Positions 1 to 5,895 of a DNA stretch of 8,525 bases are shown here, in pieces. The notes under the pieces were generated by a model, which worked only from the letters and a program-made list of their open reading frames with translations, was not told the origin of the DNA and did no database searches. Every line of letters starts with the position of its first letter. Position 1 is the first letter of the stretch. Both the position numbers and the translations under genes were made by a program. Source of the DNA: Gammaproteobacteria bacterium (GTDB lineage: Bacteria > Pseudomonadota > Gammaproteobacteria > SZUA-140); NCBI GenBank assembly GCA_003230195.1, contig QIHH01000225.1, positions 1 to 8,525 of the forward strand, given 5' to 3'.

Positions 1-1299
1 GGTGAACGCCGCTTGTATCGCTACCTCGGCCGTTTCACGGTCGCGTATCTCACCCACCATAATAATGTCCGGATCCTGCCGCAACAGTGCGCGCACACCA
101 TCCGCAAACGCGAGATCAATATTATGCTGCACCTGCATCTGATTAAAGTCAGGCACCACCATCTCAATCGGATCTTCAATGGTGCAGATATTTAACTCGG
201 GCCTAGCGAGGTGCTTCAACGTTGAATAGAGCGTGGTTGTTTTACCGGAGCCGGTCGGTCCTGTCACCAGAATAATACCATGCGGCTTATCAATCATTCC
301 TTTCCACTGTACAGATTCCGCCTGACCAAAACCGAGATCAGCGAAATTCTTCACCAGAATATCCGGATCAAAAATACGCATCACCATCTTCTCCCCAAAA
401 GCGGTTGGCATGGTTGAGAGCCTCAATTCCACTTCACTGCCATTGGGTGCCTTCGTCTTGAGACGGCCATCGAGTGGACGCCGCTTCTCAGCCAGATCCA
501 TGCGCCCCAAAATCTTAATGCGGCTTACCACTGCCGCCATCACCGTCGCGGGTAATTGATACACCTGATGCAACATGCCATCAATGCGGAAGCGGATATT
601 GCCTTGCTCACGCCGCGGCTCTAGATGGATATCACTGGCGCGCTGGTCAAAAGCGTATTGCAGTAACCAATCAACAATATTAACCACATGCTGATCATTC
701 GCATCCAGGCTACCCGCTTTGCCCATCTCCAGCATCTGTTCAAGATTATTAATTTCACTGGGCACCGCACCATGTTGGTCATCATTAGCCCCCACCACAG
801 ATTTAGAGATGGCATAAAATTCAACACGAAAACGCTCGATATCAGCAGGGCTGGTGATTTCTAACCTGATCTCTTTATTCAGCACATGCTCTAGCTCTTT
901 CATCCACGCGATTTGATAGGGTTCTGCTGTCGCGATCACCACGTGAGATACCCCCATTTCAATCGGCAAGAGCTTATTTCGCTCAGCGTAACTATAGGAG
1001 ACAACGGCAGCAATACGTGCGACATCTACCTTTAATGGATCAATACGGCGATAGGGAATCGAGAGTTTATCGGCCAACCACTGACTCAGAAAGTCCTGAT
1101 TTAACGCTTGAGGTGGTTCGGTGGCAGCCGTTAACTCATGACTCGCTACAATCGCAAACGGATGCTGGTCACCCGTGTCACGAAAGCGCGCCTTAAGCAT
1201 CAACATCTCATGTTGCTCTTTATTAATCAGACTCTCGGCGAGTAGTTGATCGCTAATTTCATCAAGCCTGATACGACGTGATTCGCCCGTCACACCCAT
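1..1299 (-). CDS. GspE/PilB-family secretion or type IV pilus assembly ATPase, N-terminal 433 codons (runs off left edge)
   Basis: This cytoplasmic hexameric ATPase would power extension of a type IV pilus or a type II secretion pseudopilus. Translating the minus strand from the ATG at 1297-1299 gives an uninterrupted frame to the window edge. The first ~170 residues fit the N-terminal (MshEN-like) region. The N2 domain shows ASDIHLEP around residues 221-228, followed by FRIDGML. The Walker A motif GPTGSGKT is at residues 347-354, the Asp box (TIEDPIEM) follows, and the Walker B region DPDIIMVGE spans 409-417, with E417 as the likely catalytic glutamate, then IRDRETAEVAIQAA. The His box and any Cys4 zinc motif would lie beyond the edge. 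The sequence VVPDFNQMQVQ after the Asp box is not the usual form in PilB or GspE as I know them, so I do not choose between these subfamilies. A GGGAGG stretch lies just upstream of the chosen ATG; see the separate entry on the upstream frame. Confidence 0.93.
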   Translation of the reverse strand, partial: MGVTGESRRIRLDEISDQLLAESLINKEQHEMLMLKARFRDTGDQHPFAIVASHELTAATEPPQALNQDFLSQWLADKLSIPYRRIDPLKVDVARIAAVVSYSYAERNKLLPIEMGVSHVVIATAEPYQIAWMKELEHVLNKEIRLEITSPADIERFRVEFYAISKSVVGANDDQHGAVPSEINNLEQMLEMGKAGSLDANDQHVVNIVDWLLQYAFDQRASDIHLEPRREQGNIRFRIDGMLHQVYQLPATVMAAVVSRIKILGRMDLAEKRRPLDGRLKTKAPNGSEVELRLSTMPTAFGEKMVMRIFDPDILVKNFADLGFGQAESVQWKGMIDKPHGIILVTGPTGSGKTTTLYSTLKHLARPELNICTIEDPIEMVVPDFNQMQVQHNIDLAFADGVRALLRQDPDIIMVGEIRDRETAEVAIQAAFT

Positions 1300-1319
1300 T
1301 GTCCCTCCCCCATCTCCAT
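1290..1319 (-). other. Nine-codon upstream reading frame overlapping the ATPase start
   Basis: On the minus strand a perfect GGAGGT Shine-Dalgarno stands six bases before the ATG at 1317-1319. This frame reads MEMGEGQWV and stops at TGA (1290-1292), so it overlaps the ATG of the ATPase gene (1297-1299) in another frame. The ATPase start has only a weaker GGGAGG signal. Either the short frame couples translation into the ATPase gene, or it is the true N-terminus and one base is missing or extra in the G-rich run between the two starts. The sequence alone cannot decide. Confidence 0.4.
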
Positions 1320-1914
1320 TTACTTACCTCCGTGCATCAAGATTCGATTTTACCGTTTATTCACCATTAAAATCACAATAAAAACAGCAAGCCACACCAT
1401 AGTAACGGCAGCACTCATCCCAATGCTAGCTCATACAGACATATATTCCAGATATTAGCCACATCGAGAAGCATTCGCAGCAGCAGAATCACCCTATAGT
1501 TTACCGCTAACTGATCAACGATAAACCCAACTCACCGCCACTTATATGAATGTAAAGAAAAACGGAAACACTCCGATAAAATTAATTATGTGCCCCCCAG
1601 TTTTTGATAAATTCGATCCAATAGCAACGAAAATTAATCGTAAATCAACCATACAGACGTTGGCGATTTAGTCGCATATACAAGGTGGTAAATAGAATTC
1701 TCACCTGAAATACCAAAAGGAATTGGGGATGGAAAATCATAAAAAATATCGCATTCTATTTAGCAGCCAGACCATATCACCACTCTTTCCAGTCATAATA
1801 AATGGTTCTTCGTAGATATGTGTGAAAGCTAAGGGGCCATATCCAATCCTCCTCGTTTGATACCAGCAAATGCAGGCATATCCTTTCAAACACAACACGA
1901 TTCGCTAGCGACAT
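1320..1914. other. Gene-poor stretch with no recognisable gene
   Basis: About 600 bases, AT-rich and full of stops in all frames. It contains only very short frames: a 22-codon hydrophobic one on the minus strand (1350-1418) without a convincing ribosome binding site, and a 28-codon one on the plus strand (1729-1815) preceded by AAGGA but with no recognisable product. By position it could include the decayed 5' part of argE, whose 3' end follows, but I could not match any of the N-terminal ArgE motifs here. Confidence 0.5.
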
Positions 1915-1919
1915 AAACG

Positions 1920-2181
1920 CTCATACACAGTACCTCTCCGATGCAGGCTGATACACACCTTACAATTGTAAAGGTCGCCGAAAAAACATACTTGCGGCCA
2001 CAGTCAGTCCCTCACCTTCTGTACCGCAAGGCCTTACTTAACAGAGCCTAGCATTGGGACGATCATCCTCGGTCCCAGCGATATTGATCAAGTACATCAA
2101 CCGGATGAATACCTTGCATTGGATAAAATACAGCCGACCGTTGAATGGCTATCAAAGCTGGTACAGCAGTCTTGCCTGTAA
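1920..2181 (+). pseudogene. argE: Decayed 3' end of argE (acetylornithine deacetylase)
   Basis: The plus strand carries a degraded ArgE C-terminus. From about 2017 the frame reads TFCTARPYL, then GTIILGPSDIDQVHQPDEYL and ALDKIQPTVEWLSKLVQQ, ending at TAA 2179-2181. This matches the family pattern FGTEGPYL...T(L/I)VLGPGSIDQAHQPDEYL...PTVE.L. Upstream, in a frame shifted by one base, SPMQADTHLTIVKVAEK (about 1935-1985) resembles the preceding ArgE segment, so a single-base frameshift lies near 1988-1993. An in-frame stop (TAA at 1969) precedes the C-terminal frame, and some conserved positions have drifted (GPG to GPS, FGTE to FCTA). The remaining ~300 residues of the enzyme and any start are absent. 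The intact enzyme would deacetylate N-acetylornithine in arginine synthesis. The identification rests on motif recall, not an alignment. Confidence 0.8.
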
Positions 2182-2233
2182 TATAAACCAAGCCCACTTT
2201 GCCTCCGGCCCACGAAGCTTTTAACTCAAAATT

Positions 2234-2247
2234 TTTATAGCTATAAA
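2234..2247. repeat. Perfect 14-bp palindrome TTTATAGCTATAAA
   Basis: A perfect two-fold symmetric sequence about 90 bases upstream of the small membrane-protein frame and 17 bases before the candidate -35 element of that frame. It could be an operator for a dimeric regulator, but in such AT-rich DNA it may also be chance. Confidence 0.4.
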
Positions 2248-2263
2248 GCTAATTTTTTTCGAA

Positions 2264-2292
2264 TTGATTATCAGCTAGGGTCTATTGATACT
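2264..2292 (+). promoter_or_regulatory. Candidate sigma-70 promoter for the small membrane protein
   Basis: A TTGATT hexamer (2264-2269) and GATACT (2287-2292) are separated by exactly 17 bases. Each matches the sigma-70 consensus at four of six positions. The start of transcription would fall near 2299, about 28 bases before the ATG at 2327. The score is weak and the DNA is AT-rich, so support comes mainly from correct spacing and position. Confidence 0.35.
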
Positions 2293-2326
2293 GTTAGCAC
2301 TTTCACCAACTAACGAGGACAGCACA

Positions 2327-2422
2327 ATGGGTACAAAAGGCATCGTCATCACAACCATTCTCACCACAGCTCTACTAGTCGCTTATTTCATACACTTTAT
2401 GGAGATTGCGCCAGGGAATTAG
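2327..2422 (+). CDS. Putative 31-residue single-pass membrane protein
   Basis: A 31-codon frame opens with ATG at 2327-2329 and ends with TAG at 2420-2422. GAGGA (2315-2319) stands seven bases before the start, an almost ideal Shine-Dalgarno arrangement. The product begins MGTKG, continues with a hydrophobic run from about residue 6 to 23 (VITTILTTALLVAYFIHF) and ends in the polar tail MEIAPGN. The lysine near the N-terminus would favour an N-in orientation with the short tail outside. Proteins of this size often serve as accessory subunits of membrane complexes, but I do not recognise the family and assign no function. It converges with the NYN gene, whose stop lies 44 bases away. The frame may be fortuitous, although ribosome binding site, hydrophobic segment and candidate promoter all agree. 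Confidence 0.5.
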   Translation: MGTKGIVITTILTTALLVAYFIHFMEIAPGN

Positions 2423-2466
2423 AGGTTGTTAACGGGGCCATCCTGACCAAGTAACTTTACCCAAAT

Positions 2467-3246
2467 TTATGAGCTTGATTGATAAACCACGGCATTCTCT
2501 GCCTGCACCCCTTTGGGGGCGTTAACTTTTTCAAACTCAATGATTGCGCTTCTTCTGGAGAGTTCTAGAAATCTCTCATTGGATACTGGCTCACCATTTT
2601 CGCGCAGGCTAGAGATATGACAGAATATCCCCGCACCAATATCAGTCACCTTGAAACCAGTACGCGTGGATAAAAAACCGAAACCTTTGTCCTGAGCATT
2701 TTGCAATATTCCACGAAACTTCTGATTCTTTGCATTATCGGGTATCGATAAAATGCCTGGCACAATCGAACCGGGGAAATAGTAATCAACCTCTCGCTTT
2801 AATTCACTACTAACGTTCGTAAATGCCAACGCATCCACACGCTTTCCTTTATTCTGTAGCGCTCGAACCAAGCGTAGAAAGTCACCGTCACCACTACCAA
2901 TCATTATATAGTCCAGATTCTCAGCCTGCAGCAACGCATCAACTGCCATATCAAGATCCGCATTGGCTTTAACGGTTTCAGTCCCATCTTCATTACGGTA
3001 GCGTTTAATCTCTTTCTCGACGATATGGAAGCCCGCCATTCTAATTCTATCGCGATATTTCTCTGACTTCTCTCGATACTCGGAGTCTCTTCTTTCCCTG
3101 TTTGTATCCACAGCCATATAGGCATTTGCCCTTAGAATGATCGTCCCCTGGGTCTCAACCAACTCCCTGATAACGCCCAGCCTCATCCCCCAACCGCCAT
3201 TAATGACCAGGTTTTCCATATCGATAAAGATACCTGCTTTTAACAT
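2467..3246 (-). CDS. NYN domain (LabA-like) putative RNase with C-terminal cold-shock-like domain
   Basis: A predicted PIN-like, metal-dependent nuclease fused to a probable nucleic-acid-binding OB-fold. I start it at ATG 3244-3246 (259 residues), preceded by a purine-rich GAGAGTAGAG stretch. A TTG seven codons upstream (3265-3267) keeps the frame open but has no ribosome binding site. NYN hallmarks from the ATG: IFIDMENL with the first acidic residue at D9, KANADLDMAVD at 93-103, and GSGDGDF at 117-123, followed by LRLVRALQNKGKRVDALAF. These give the usual cluster of acidic metal ligands, so the active site looks intact. From about residue 176 the protein reads KFRGILQ, KGFGFL (the RNP-1-like motif of cold-shock domains), IFCHISSL and, near the end, VNAPKGVQAENAV, the typical end of a cold-shock domain, with a ~15-residue insertion between. 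The substrate is unknown; RNA cleavage is inferred from the family. It has no obvious operon partner. Confidence 0.85.
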   Translation of the reverse strand: MLKAGIFIDMENLVINGGWGMRLGVIRELVETQGTIILRANAYMAVDTNRERRDSEYREKSEKYRDRIRMAGFHIVEKEIKRYRNEDGTETVKANADLDMAVDALLQAENLDYIMIGSGDGDFLRLVRALQNKGKRVDALAFTNVSSELKREVDYYFPGSIVPGILSIPDNAKNQKFRGILQNAQDKGFGFLSTRTGFKVTDIGAGIFCHISSLRENGEPVSNERFLELSRRSAIIEFEKVNAPKGVQAENAVVYQSSS

Positions 3247-3284
3247 ACTAATATTCTCTACTCTCAATTTATAAAGTTAAATGA

Positions 3285-3551
3285 CCTCTAGCAAAGCCGG
3301 AGGCTTATTAGATTACGCCCAAGGCGCTATATGCCAAGCACCAACTGATCTCGACGAATATCTTCTTGCTCCTGATTTCGGATATATGCTCTAACCATTT
3401 CTTCATTCAATCCAACAGTTGAAACGTAGTAACCTCGCGCCCAAAAATATTCGCCTGCAAAATTCCTTTGCTTACCCTTAAAGCGTCTCGCTATCATAAT
3501 CGCGCTCTTCCCTTTCAAATAACCAACAATATTAGATACTCCTGAATTCAA
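3285..3551 (-). mobile_element. Remnant of an IS200/IS605-type element: 3' part of tnpA plus right-end hairpin
   Basis: Downstream of the transposase fragment, the minus strand has CCTCCGGC, a TTT loop and GCTAGAGG (forward 3285-3303). This forms an eight-pair stem with one C-A mismatch and one G-U pair. Imperfect subterminal hairpins of this kind are what single-strand Y1 transposases recognise at the right end. A second small GC hairpin (CGCC-TTG-GGCG, forward 3316-3326) directly follows the tnpA stop. The left end and the 5' half of tnpA are missing: at about 3548 the sequence switches to an unrelated gene. The element cannot move by itself. Confidence 0.65.
3327..3551 (-). pseudogene. tnpA: IS200-like (Y1, HUH family) transposase, C-terminal fragment
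   Basis: The 74-codon open frame matches only the C-terminal half of an IS200/IS605 TnpA of about 140-150 residues. Recognisable pieces are VSNIVGYLKGKSAIMIARRF, the FWARGYYVSTVG segment, and VRAYIRNQEQED, in which Y56 is the expected nucleophile with the conserved glutamine four residues later (Q60). The HUH metal-binding motif and the whole N-terminal half are absent. Upstream of the homology there is only a TTG at 3549-3551 with no ribosome binding site, and it overlaps the stop of the neighbouring hydrolase gene. A TnpA lacking HUH cannot cleave DNA, so I call it a truncated pseudogene. The tail (DIRRDQLVLGI) ends at the usual place, so the 3' end is intact. Confidence 0.85.
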
Positions 3552-3973
3552 GTCATAAGCGCATAACCCGTTAATGTTTTTTCATTAATACCTGCGTATT
3601 CATACGATTTTGCAATTAAACGAGAACAAAATTGCCTTTTTGTATCAAGTTTTGAGGAAATTTTGGCCCCTGCATTTGCGGCACTTAACCTAGAATATAA
3701 TGTTCCTATTTGTAAACGCGCATATTCTATTGCTTTATTTATGGCTGATTGATTGTTAATTCTGACCACTTTCACAAAATCAAGATTGTCAATAATCAGG
3801 CGTTGAGTATTGCCAAAATGAACTCCGGCTAGATCAGAATGAATGTAACTTCCTTCTCCTACATATAAAATTGCATGGGAATATTCTGACTTAGTTAATA
3901 TGCGTATCATTTTACTCGGTTTTTCATCCGAACGAGTAAGGATAATATCACCTTGTTTTAACAATTCTCTCAT
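3548..3973 (-). CDS. YiiX-like permuted papain-fold (NlpC/P60 superfamily) cysteine hydrolase, possibly truncated at the C-terminus
   Basis: 141 residues with the circularly permuted NlpC/P60 order: GDIILTRS near the N-terminus (residues 8-15), the catalytic histidine in SHAILYVG (H33), and the catalytic cysteine late in the protein in QFCSRLIAKSYEYAGI (C116). Related enzymes are amide or thioester hydrolases acting on cell-wall peptides or lipids, but the substrate here is unknown. No signal peptide is seen. Family members usually continue past the AGI motif with a conserved Pro/Asp-rich stretch. Here the frame ends at TGA (3548-3550), exactly where the transposase fragment begins, so the last residues may be read into foreign DNA. 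The gene is markedly more AT-rich than pit or aroE, which suggests acquisition. No clear Shine-Dalgarno precedes the ATG at 3971-3973. It is divergent from the integrase relic, with 196 bases between them. Confidence 0.7.
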   Translation of the reverse strand: MRELLKQGDIILTRSDEKPSKMIRILTKSEYSHAILYVGEGSYIHSDLAGVHFGNTQRLIIDNLDFVKVVRINNQSAINKAIEYARLQIGTLYSRLSAANAGAKISSKLDTKRQFCSRLIAKSYEYAGINEKTLTGYALMT

Positions 3974-4104
3974 TTAAGAGATACATGACTTGCCTTTAAA
4001 ATCGAATTTATTAGTATTAGGCACATTCGCTTGGTTATCCAGCAGTATTGAGCAGAAAACTAGGCAAACCCACCTGATAAGTGCAAAAATCTGTCAATTT
4101 TCCC

Positions 4105-4129
4105 TGATATTTGATATTAGAGTGATATT
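4105..4129 (+). repeat. Three direct copies of TGATATT
   Basis: The heptamer TGATATT occurs at 4105-4111, 4112-4118 and 4123-4129, overlapping the candidate promoter of the integrase relic. Copies one and two are adjacent; copy three follows after four bases. Direct repeats next to an integron integrase can be integrase-binding sites of attI, or an operator, but no GTTRRRY core site is present between 3974 and 4169 on either strand, so neither role is established. Confidence 0.45.
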
Positions 4130-4139
4130 TAGGCATATT
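4111..4139 (+). promoter_or_regulatory. Candidate sigma-70 promoter of the integrase relic
   Basis: TTGATA (4111-4116, five of six consensus bases) is followed after 17 bases by CATATT (4134-4139, four of six). The -10 element ends 30 bases before the ATG at 4170. The SOS box CTGT-N8-ACAG often found before intI genes is not present: a CTGT at 4091 has no partner half-site. Confidence 0.35.
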
Positions 4140-4169
4140 TTCCTCAAACCCCATTCCTAGGTAATCGCT

Positions 4170-4941
4170 ATGTCAACTCAAGATTATGAAAACGATTTAT
4201 TGAAAGAAATACGCGATGTGATGCAGCGTTTACACTATTCCATCCATACTGAGCGTGCTTATTGCGACTGGATTGTGCATTTTGTTCGCTTGCATCAGAT
4301 GGAGGCGCGGAAGACGCTTTTGGTGGATGCCAAGAAAAATGTGGGAGATTTTTTAACACATTTGGCGGTGCAAGACGCTGTGGCGGTTTCGACACAAAAT
4401 CAAGCTTTTAATGCGTTGGTGTTTCTGTATAAGCGGGTATTGCAACAACCGCTGGAGGGTGTGTCGGCAGTCCGCTCACATAAGAAGCCACGAATTCCGG
4501 TGGTGTTGACGCGAAAGGAGGTTAGGCAGGTTTGGTTTTACTGGAAGGTACAGCGGAACTGGTAGTGAAGTTGCTGTACGTTTGGATGTCGATTATGGGT
4601 ACAAGCAGGTGACTGTGCATAATGGCAAGGGTAACAAGGATCGGATGACACCGTTTCCATCAACTCTGGAGCCGTTGCTGAAGAATCACTTGCAACGGGT
4701 AATGGCGATTCATGAGTAGGATCTTGCGAAAGGGTTTGGCACGGTTTATTTGCCTTATGCCCTAGCGTGCAAGTATCCGAATACGGAGAAAGAGTGGAAC
4801 TGACAGTATGTGTTTCCTGGCAGGACGTTGTCGGAAGATCCACGTAGAGGGGTGACTCGTCGGCATCAGGATGTGAAGACAACGATGATTTAGACCCATG
4901 TGCTGAAGCAAGGCATGCTCAGGCCTTTGGAGGATTTATAG
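4170..4941 (+). pseudogene. intI: Broken integron integrase (IntI-type tyrosine recombinase)
   Basis: The 5' part (residues 1-121 from ATG 4170-4172) is intact. It shows HYSIHTERAYCDWI at 22-35, the SAM-like DNA-binding domain (FLTHLAVQ, NALVFLYKRVL) and RIPVVLTRKEV at 108-118. The frame then shifts near 4530 (VLLEGTAELVVKLLY continues in another frame) and again near 4578, where about a dozen residues containing the first catalytic arginine (GTGLR box) are missing. The third segment (LDVDYGYKQVTVHNGKGNKD, then VYLPYALACKYP and KTTMI-THVLKQG) runs to TAG 4939-4941. It contains stops at 4717 (TAG), 4801 (TGA, where a Trp is usual) and 4891 (TAG, where the nucleophilic Tyr of MIYTH should be). 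About 55 residues carrying the HxLRH and second His boxes are deleted at 4864-4866. The protein would have recombined attI and attC sites; this copy cannot. AGGT nine bases before the ATG may have been its ribosome binding site. Confidence 0.92.
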
Positions 4942-5010
4942 TAGGCAGGTCTCAGGTCTCGCTGGAAGCACCCCTTATATCGCTGTGTCTCGCGTTGCGT
5001 ACCTAAAACA

Positions 5011-5859
5011 CTACAGCCCCGCCGTTACCGATGCAATCACCTCTCTCGTATCAGCCCTTACTCCGCGCCAGATAAAAAAAGATTCTGCCGCTTGCTCCAC
5101 CAACATGCCGAGACCATTTAGCACTTTTGATGCATCGTGCTCGGAAGCCCAGACCATAAAAACCGTTGGCTCTTTGCCATACATCATGTCGTAACAGCAG
5201 GTGTTTTTACTGATGGCTATCGCTGGAATAGGCGGCAACTCACCCTGTAGGCTAGCCGCGGTGCCGTTGATAATCAGATCAAAGGGCTGGTCATCAATCG
5301 ATGGAAAGCCGCACCCTCGCAGCTGGTCACCCCGATTAAATTCATTTGCAAGCGCAAGCGCCTTCTCTTCGGTGCGATTGGCGATCACTATTTCCGATGG
5401 TTGCTGGGCCAGCATCGGTCCTAATACACCGCGCACTGCACCACCGGCACCGAGTATCAGAATGCGTTTACCTGTTAGTTCAATCGCATGATTGTCGATT
5501 AGATCTCGTACCAGCCCAATGCCATCCGTATTATCACCAACACACTGACCATTGTCATTAAAACTGATGGTGTTGACCGCACCAGCTTGTACGGCCAGCT
5601 CGTTACGTTCATCAACAAACTCCCACGCCTCTTGTTTAAACGGCACGGTGATATTCAACCCTTTACCACCACTGGCACGGAAATTCCCTACCGCCTGTTC
5701 AAACCCCCCTGCATCCACTTGAATGGCACTGTAGTTGAGCCGTTGCTGAGTCTGGCTGGCAAACTCAGTGTGAATCAGTGGTGATTTGCTATGCGAGATG
5801 GGATTGCCCATCACCGCATAGGCATCAGGCTTAGCATCAAAATCAAACAGTGAAGACAT
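5011..5859 (-). CDS. aroE: Shikimate dehydrogenase (NADP+)
   Basis: Reduces 3-dehydroshikimate to shikimate with NADPH, the fourth step of the chorismate pathway, in the cytoplasm. At 282 residues it has the usual AroE length (about 270-285). The substrate-binding serines are in NPISHSKSP (S22 and S24). The catalytic lysine is K75 in NITVPFK, paired with D112 in GDNTDG, and N96 in AVNT also contacts shikimate. The NADP-binding Rossmann motif is GAGGAVRG (137-144), with the phosphate-binding NRT at 161-163. The C-terminal GLGMLVEQAAESF contains the conserved Q256. All key residues are present, so the enzyme should be active. The start is ATG 5857-5859, preceded by GGTGG. It lies 36 bases downstream of pit on the same strand and may be cotranscribed with it, although the two functions are unrelated. 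The integrase relic ends 69 bases beyond its stop; no intrinsic terminator is visible between them. Confidence 0.97.
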   Translation of the reverse strand: MSSLFDFDAKPDAYAVMGNPISHSKSPLIHTEFASQTQQRLNYSAIQVDAGGFEQAVGNFRASGGKGLNITVPFKQEAWEFVDERNELAVQAGAVNTISFNDNGQCVGDNTDGIGLVRDLIDNHAIELTGKRILILGAGGAVRGVLGPMLAQQPSEIVIANRTEEKALALANEFNRGDQLRGCGFPSIDDQPFDLIINGTAASLQGELPPIPAIAISKNTCCYDMMYGKEPTVFMVWASEHDASKVLNGLGMLVEQAAESFFIWRGVRADTREVIASVTAGL

Positions 5860-5895
5860 TAATTAACCACCAGCCCTCTTATTCCATCAGGACTA

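Noticed and set aside
621..827. Minus-strand frame of 68 codons inside the ATPase gene
   Set aside because: It is an out-of-frame shadow of the GspE/PilB coding sequence, whose own frame carries the family motifs.
1350..1418. 22-codon hydrophobic frame on the minus strand (MSAAVTMVWLAVF...)
   Set aside because: No convincing ribosome binding site before the ATG and no recognisable family; too short to support alone.
1729..1815. 28-codon plus-strand frame after AAGGA (MENHKKYRILF...)
   Set aside because: The spacing is tolerable, but composition and content suggest nothing and the surrounding DNA looks like decay.
3570..3588. TTAATG-TTTTTT-CATTAA hairpin as a terminator
   Set aside because: It lies inside the hydrolase coding sequence and has no U-run after the stem; likely chance in AT-rich DNA.
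3974..4169. attI or attC core site (GTTRRRY / RYYYAAC) next to the integrase relic
   Set aside because: I scanned both strands of this interval for the heptamers and found none; the GTT and AAC occurrences do not fit the flanking pattern.
4946..4959. CAGGTCT tandem duplication between intI and aroE
   Set aside because: Only two seven-base copies; too short to indicate a functional site or a target duplication.
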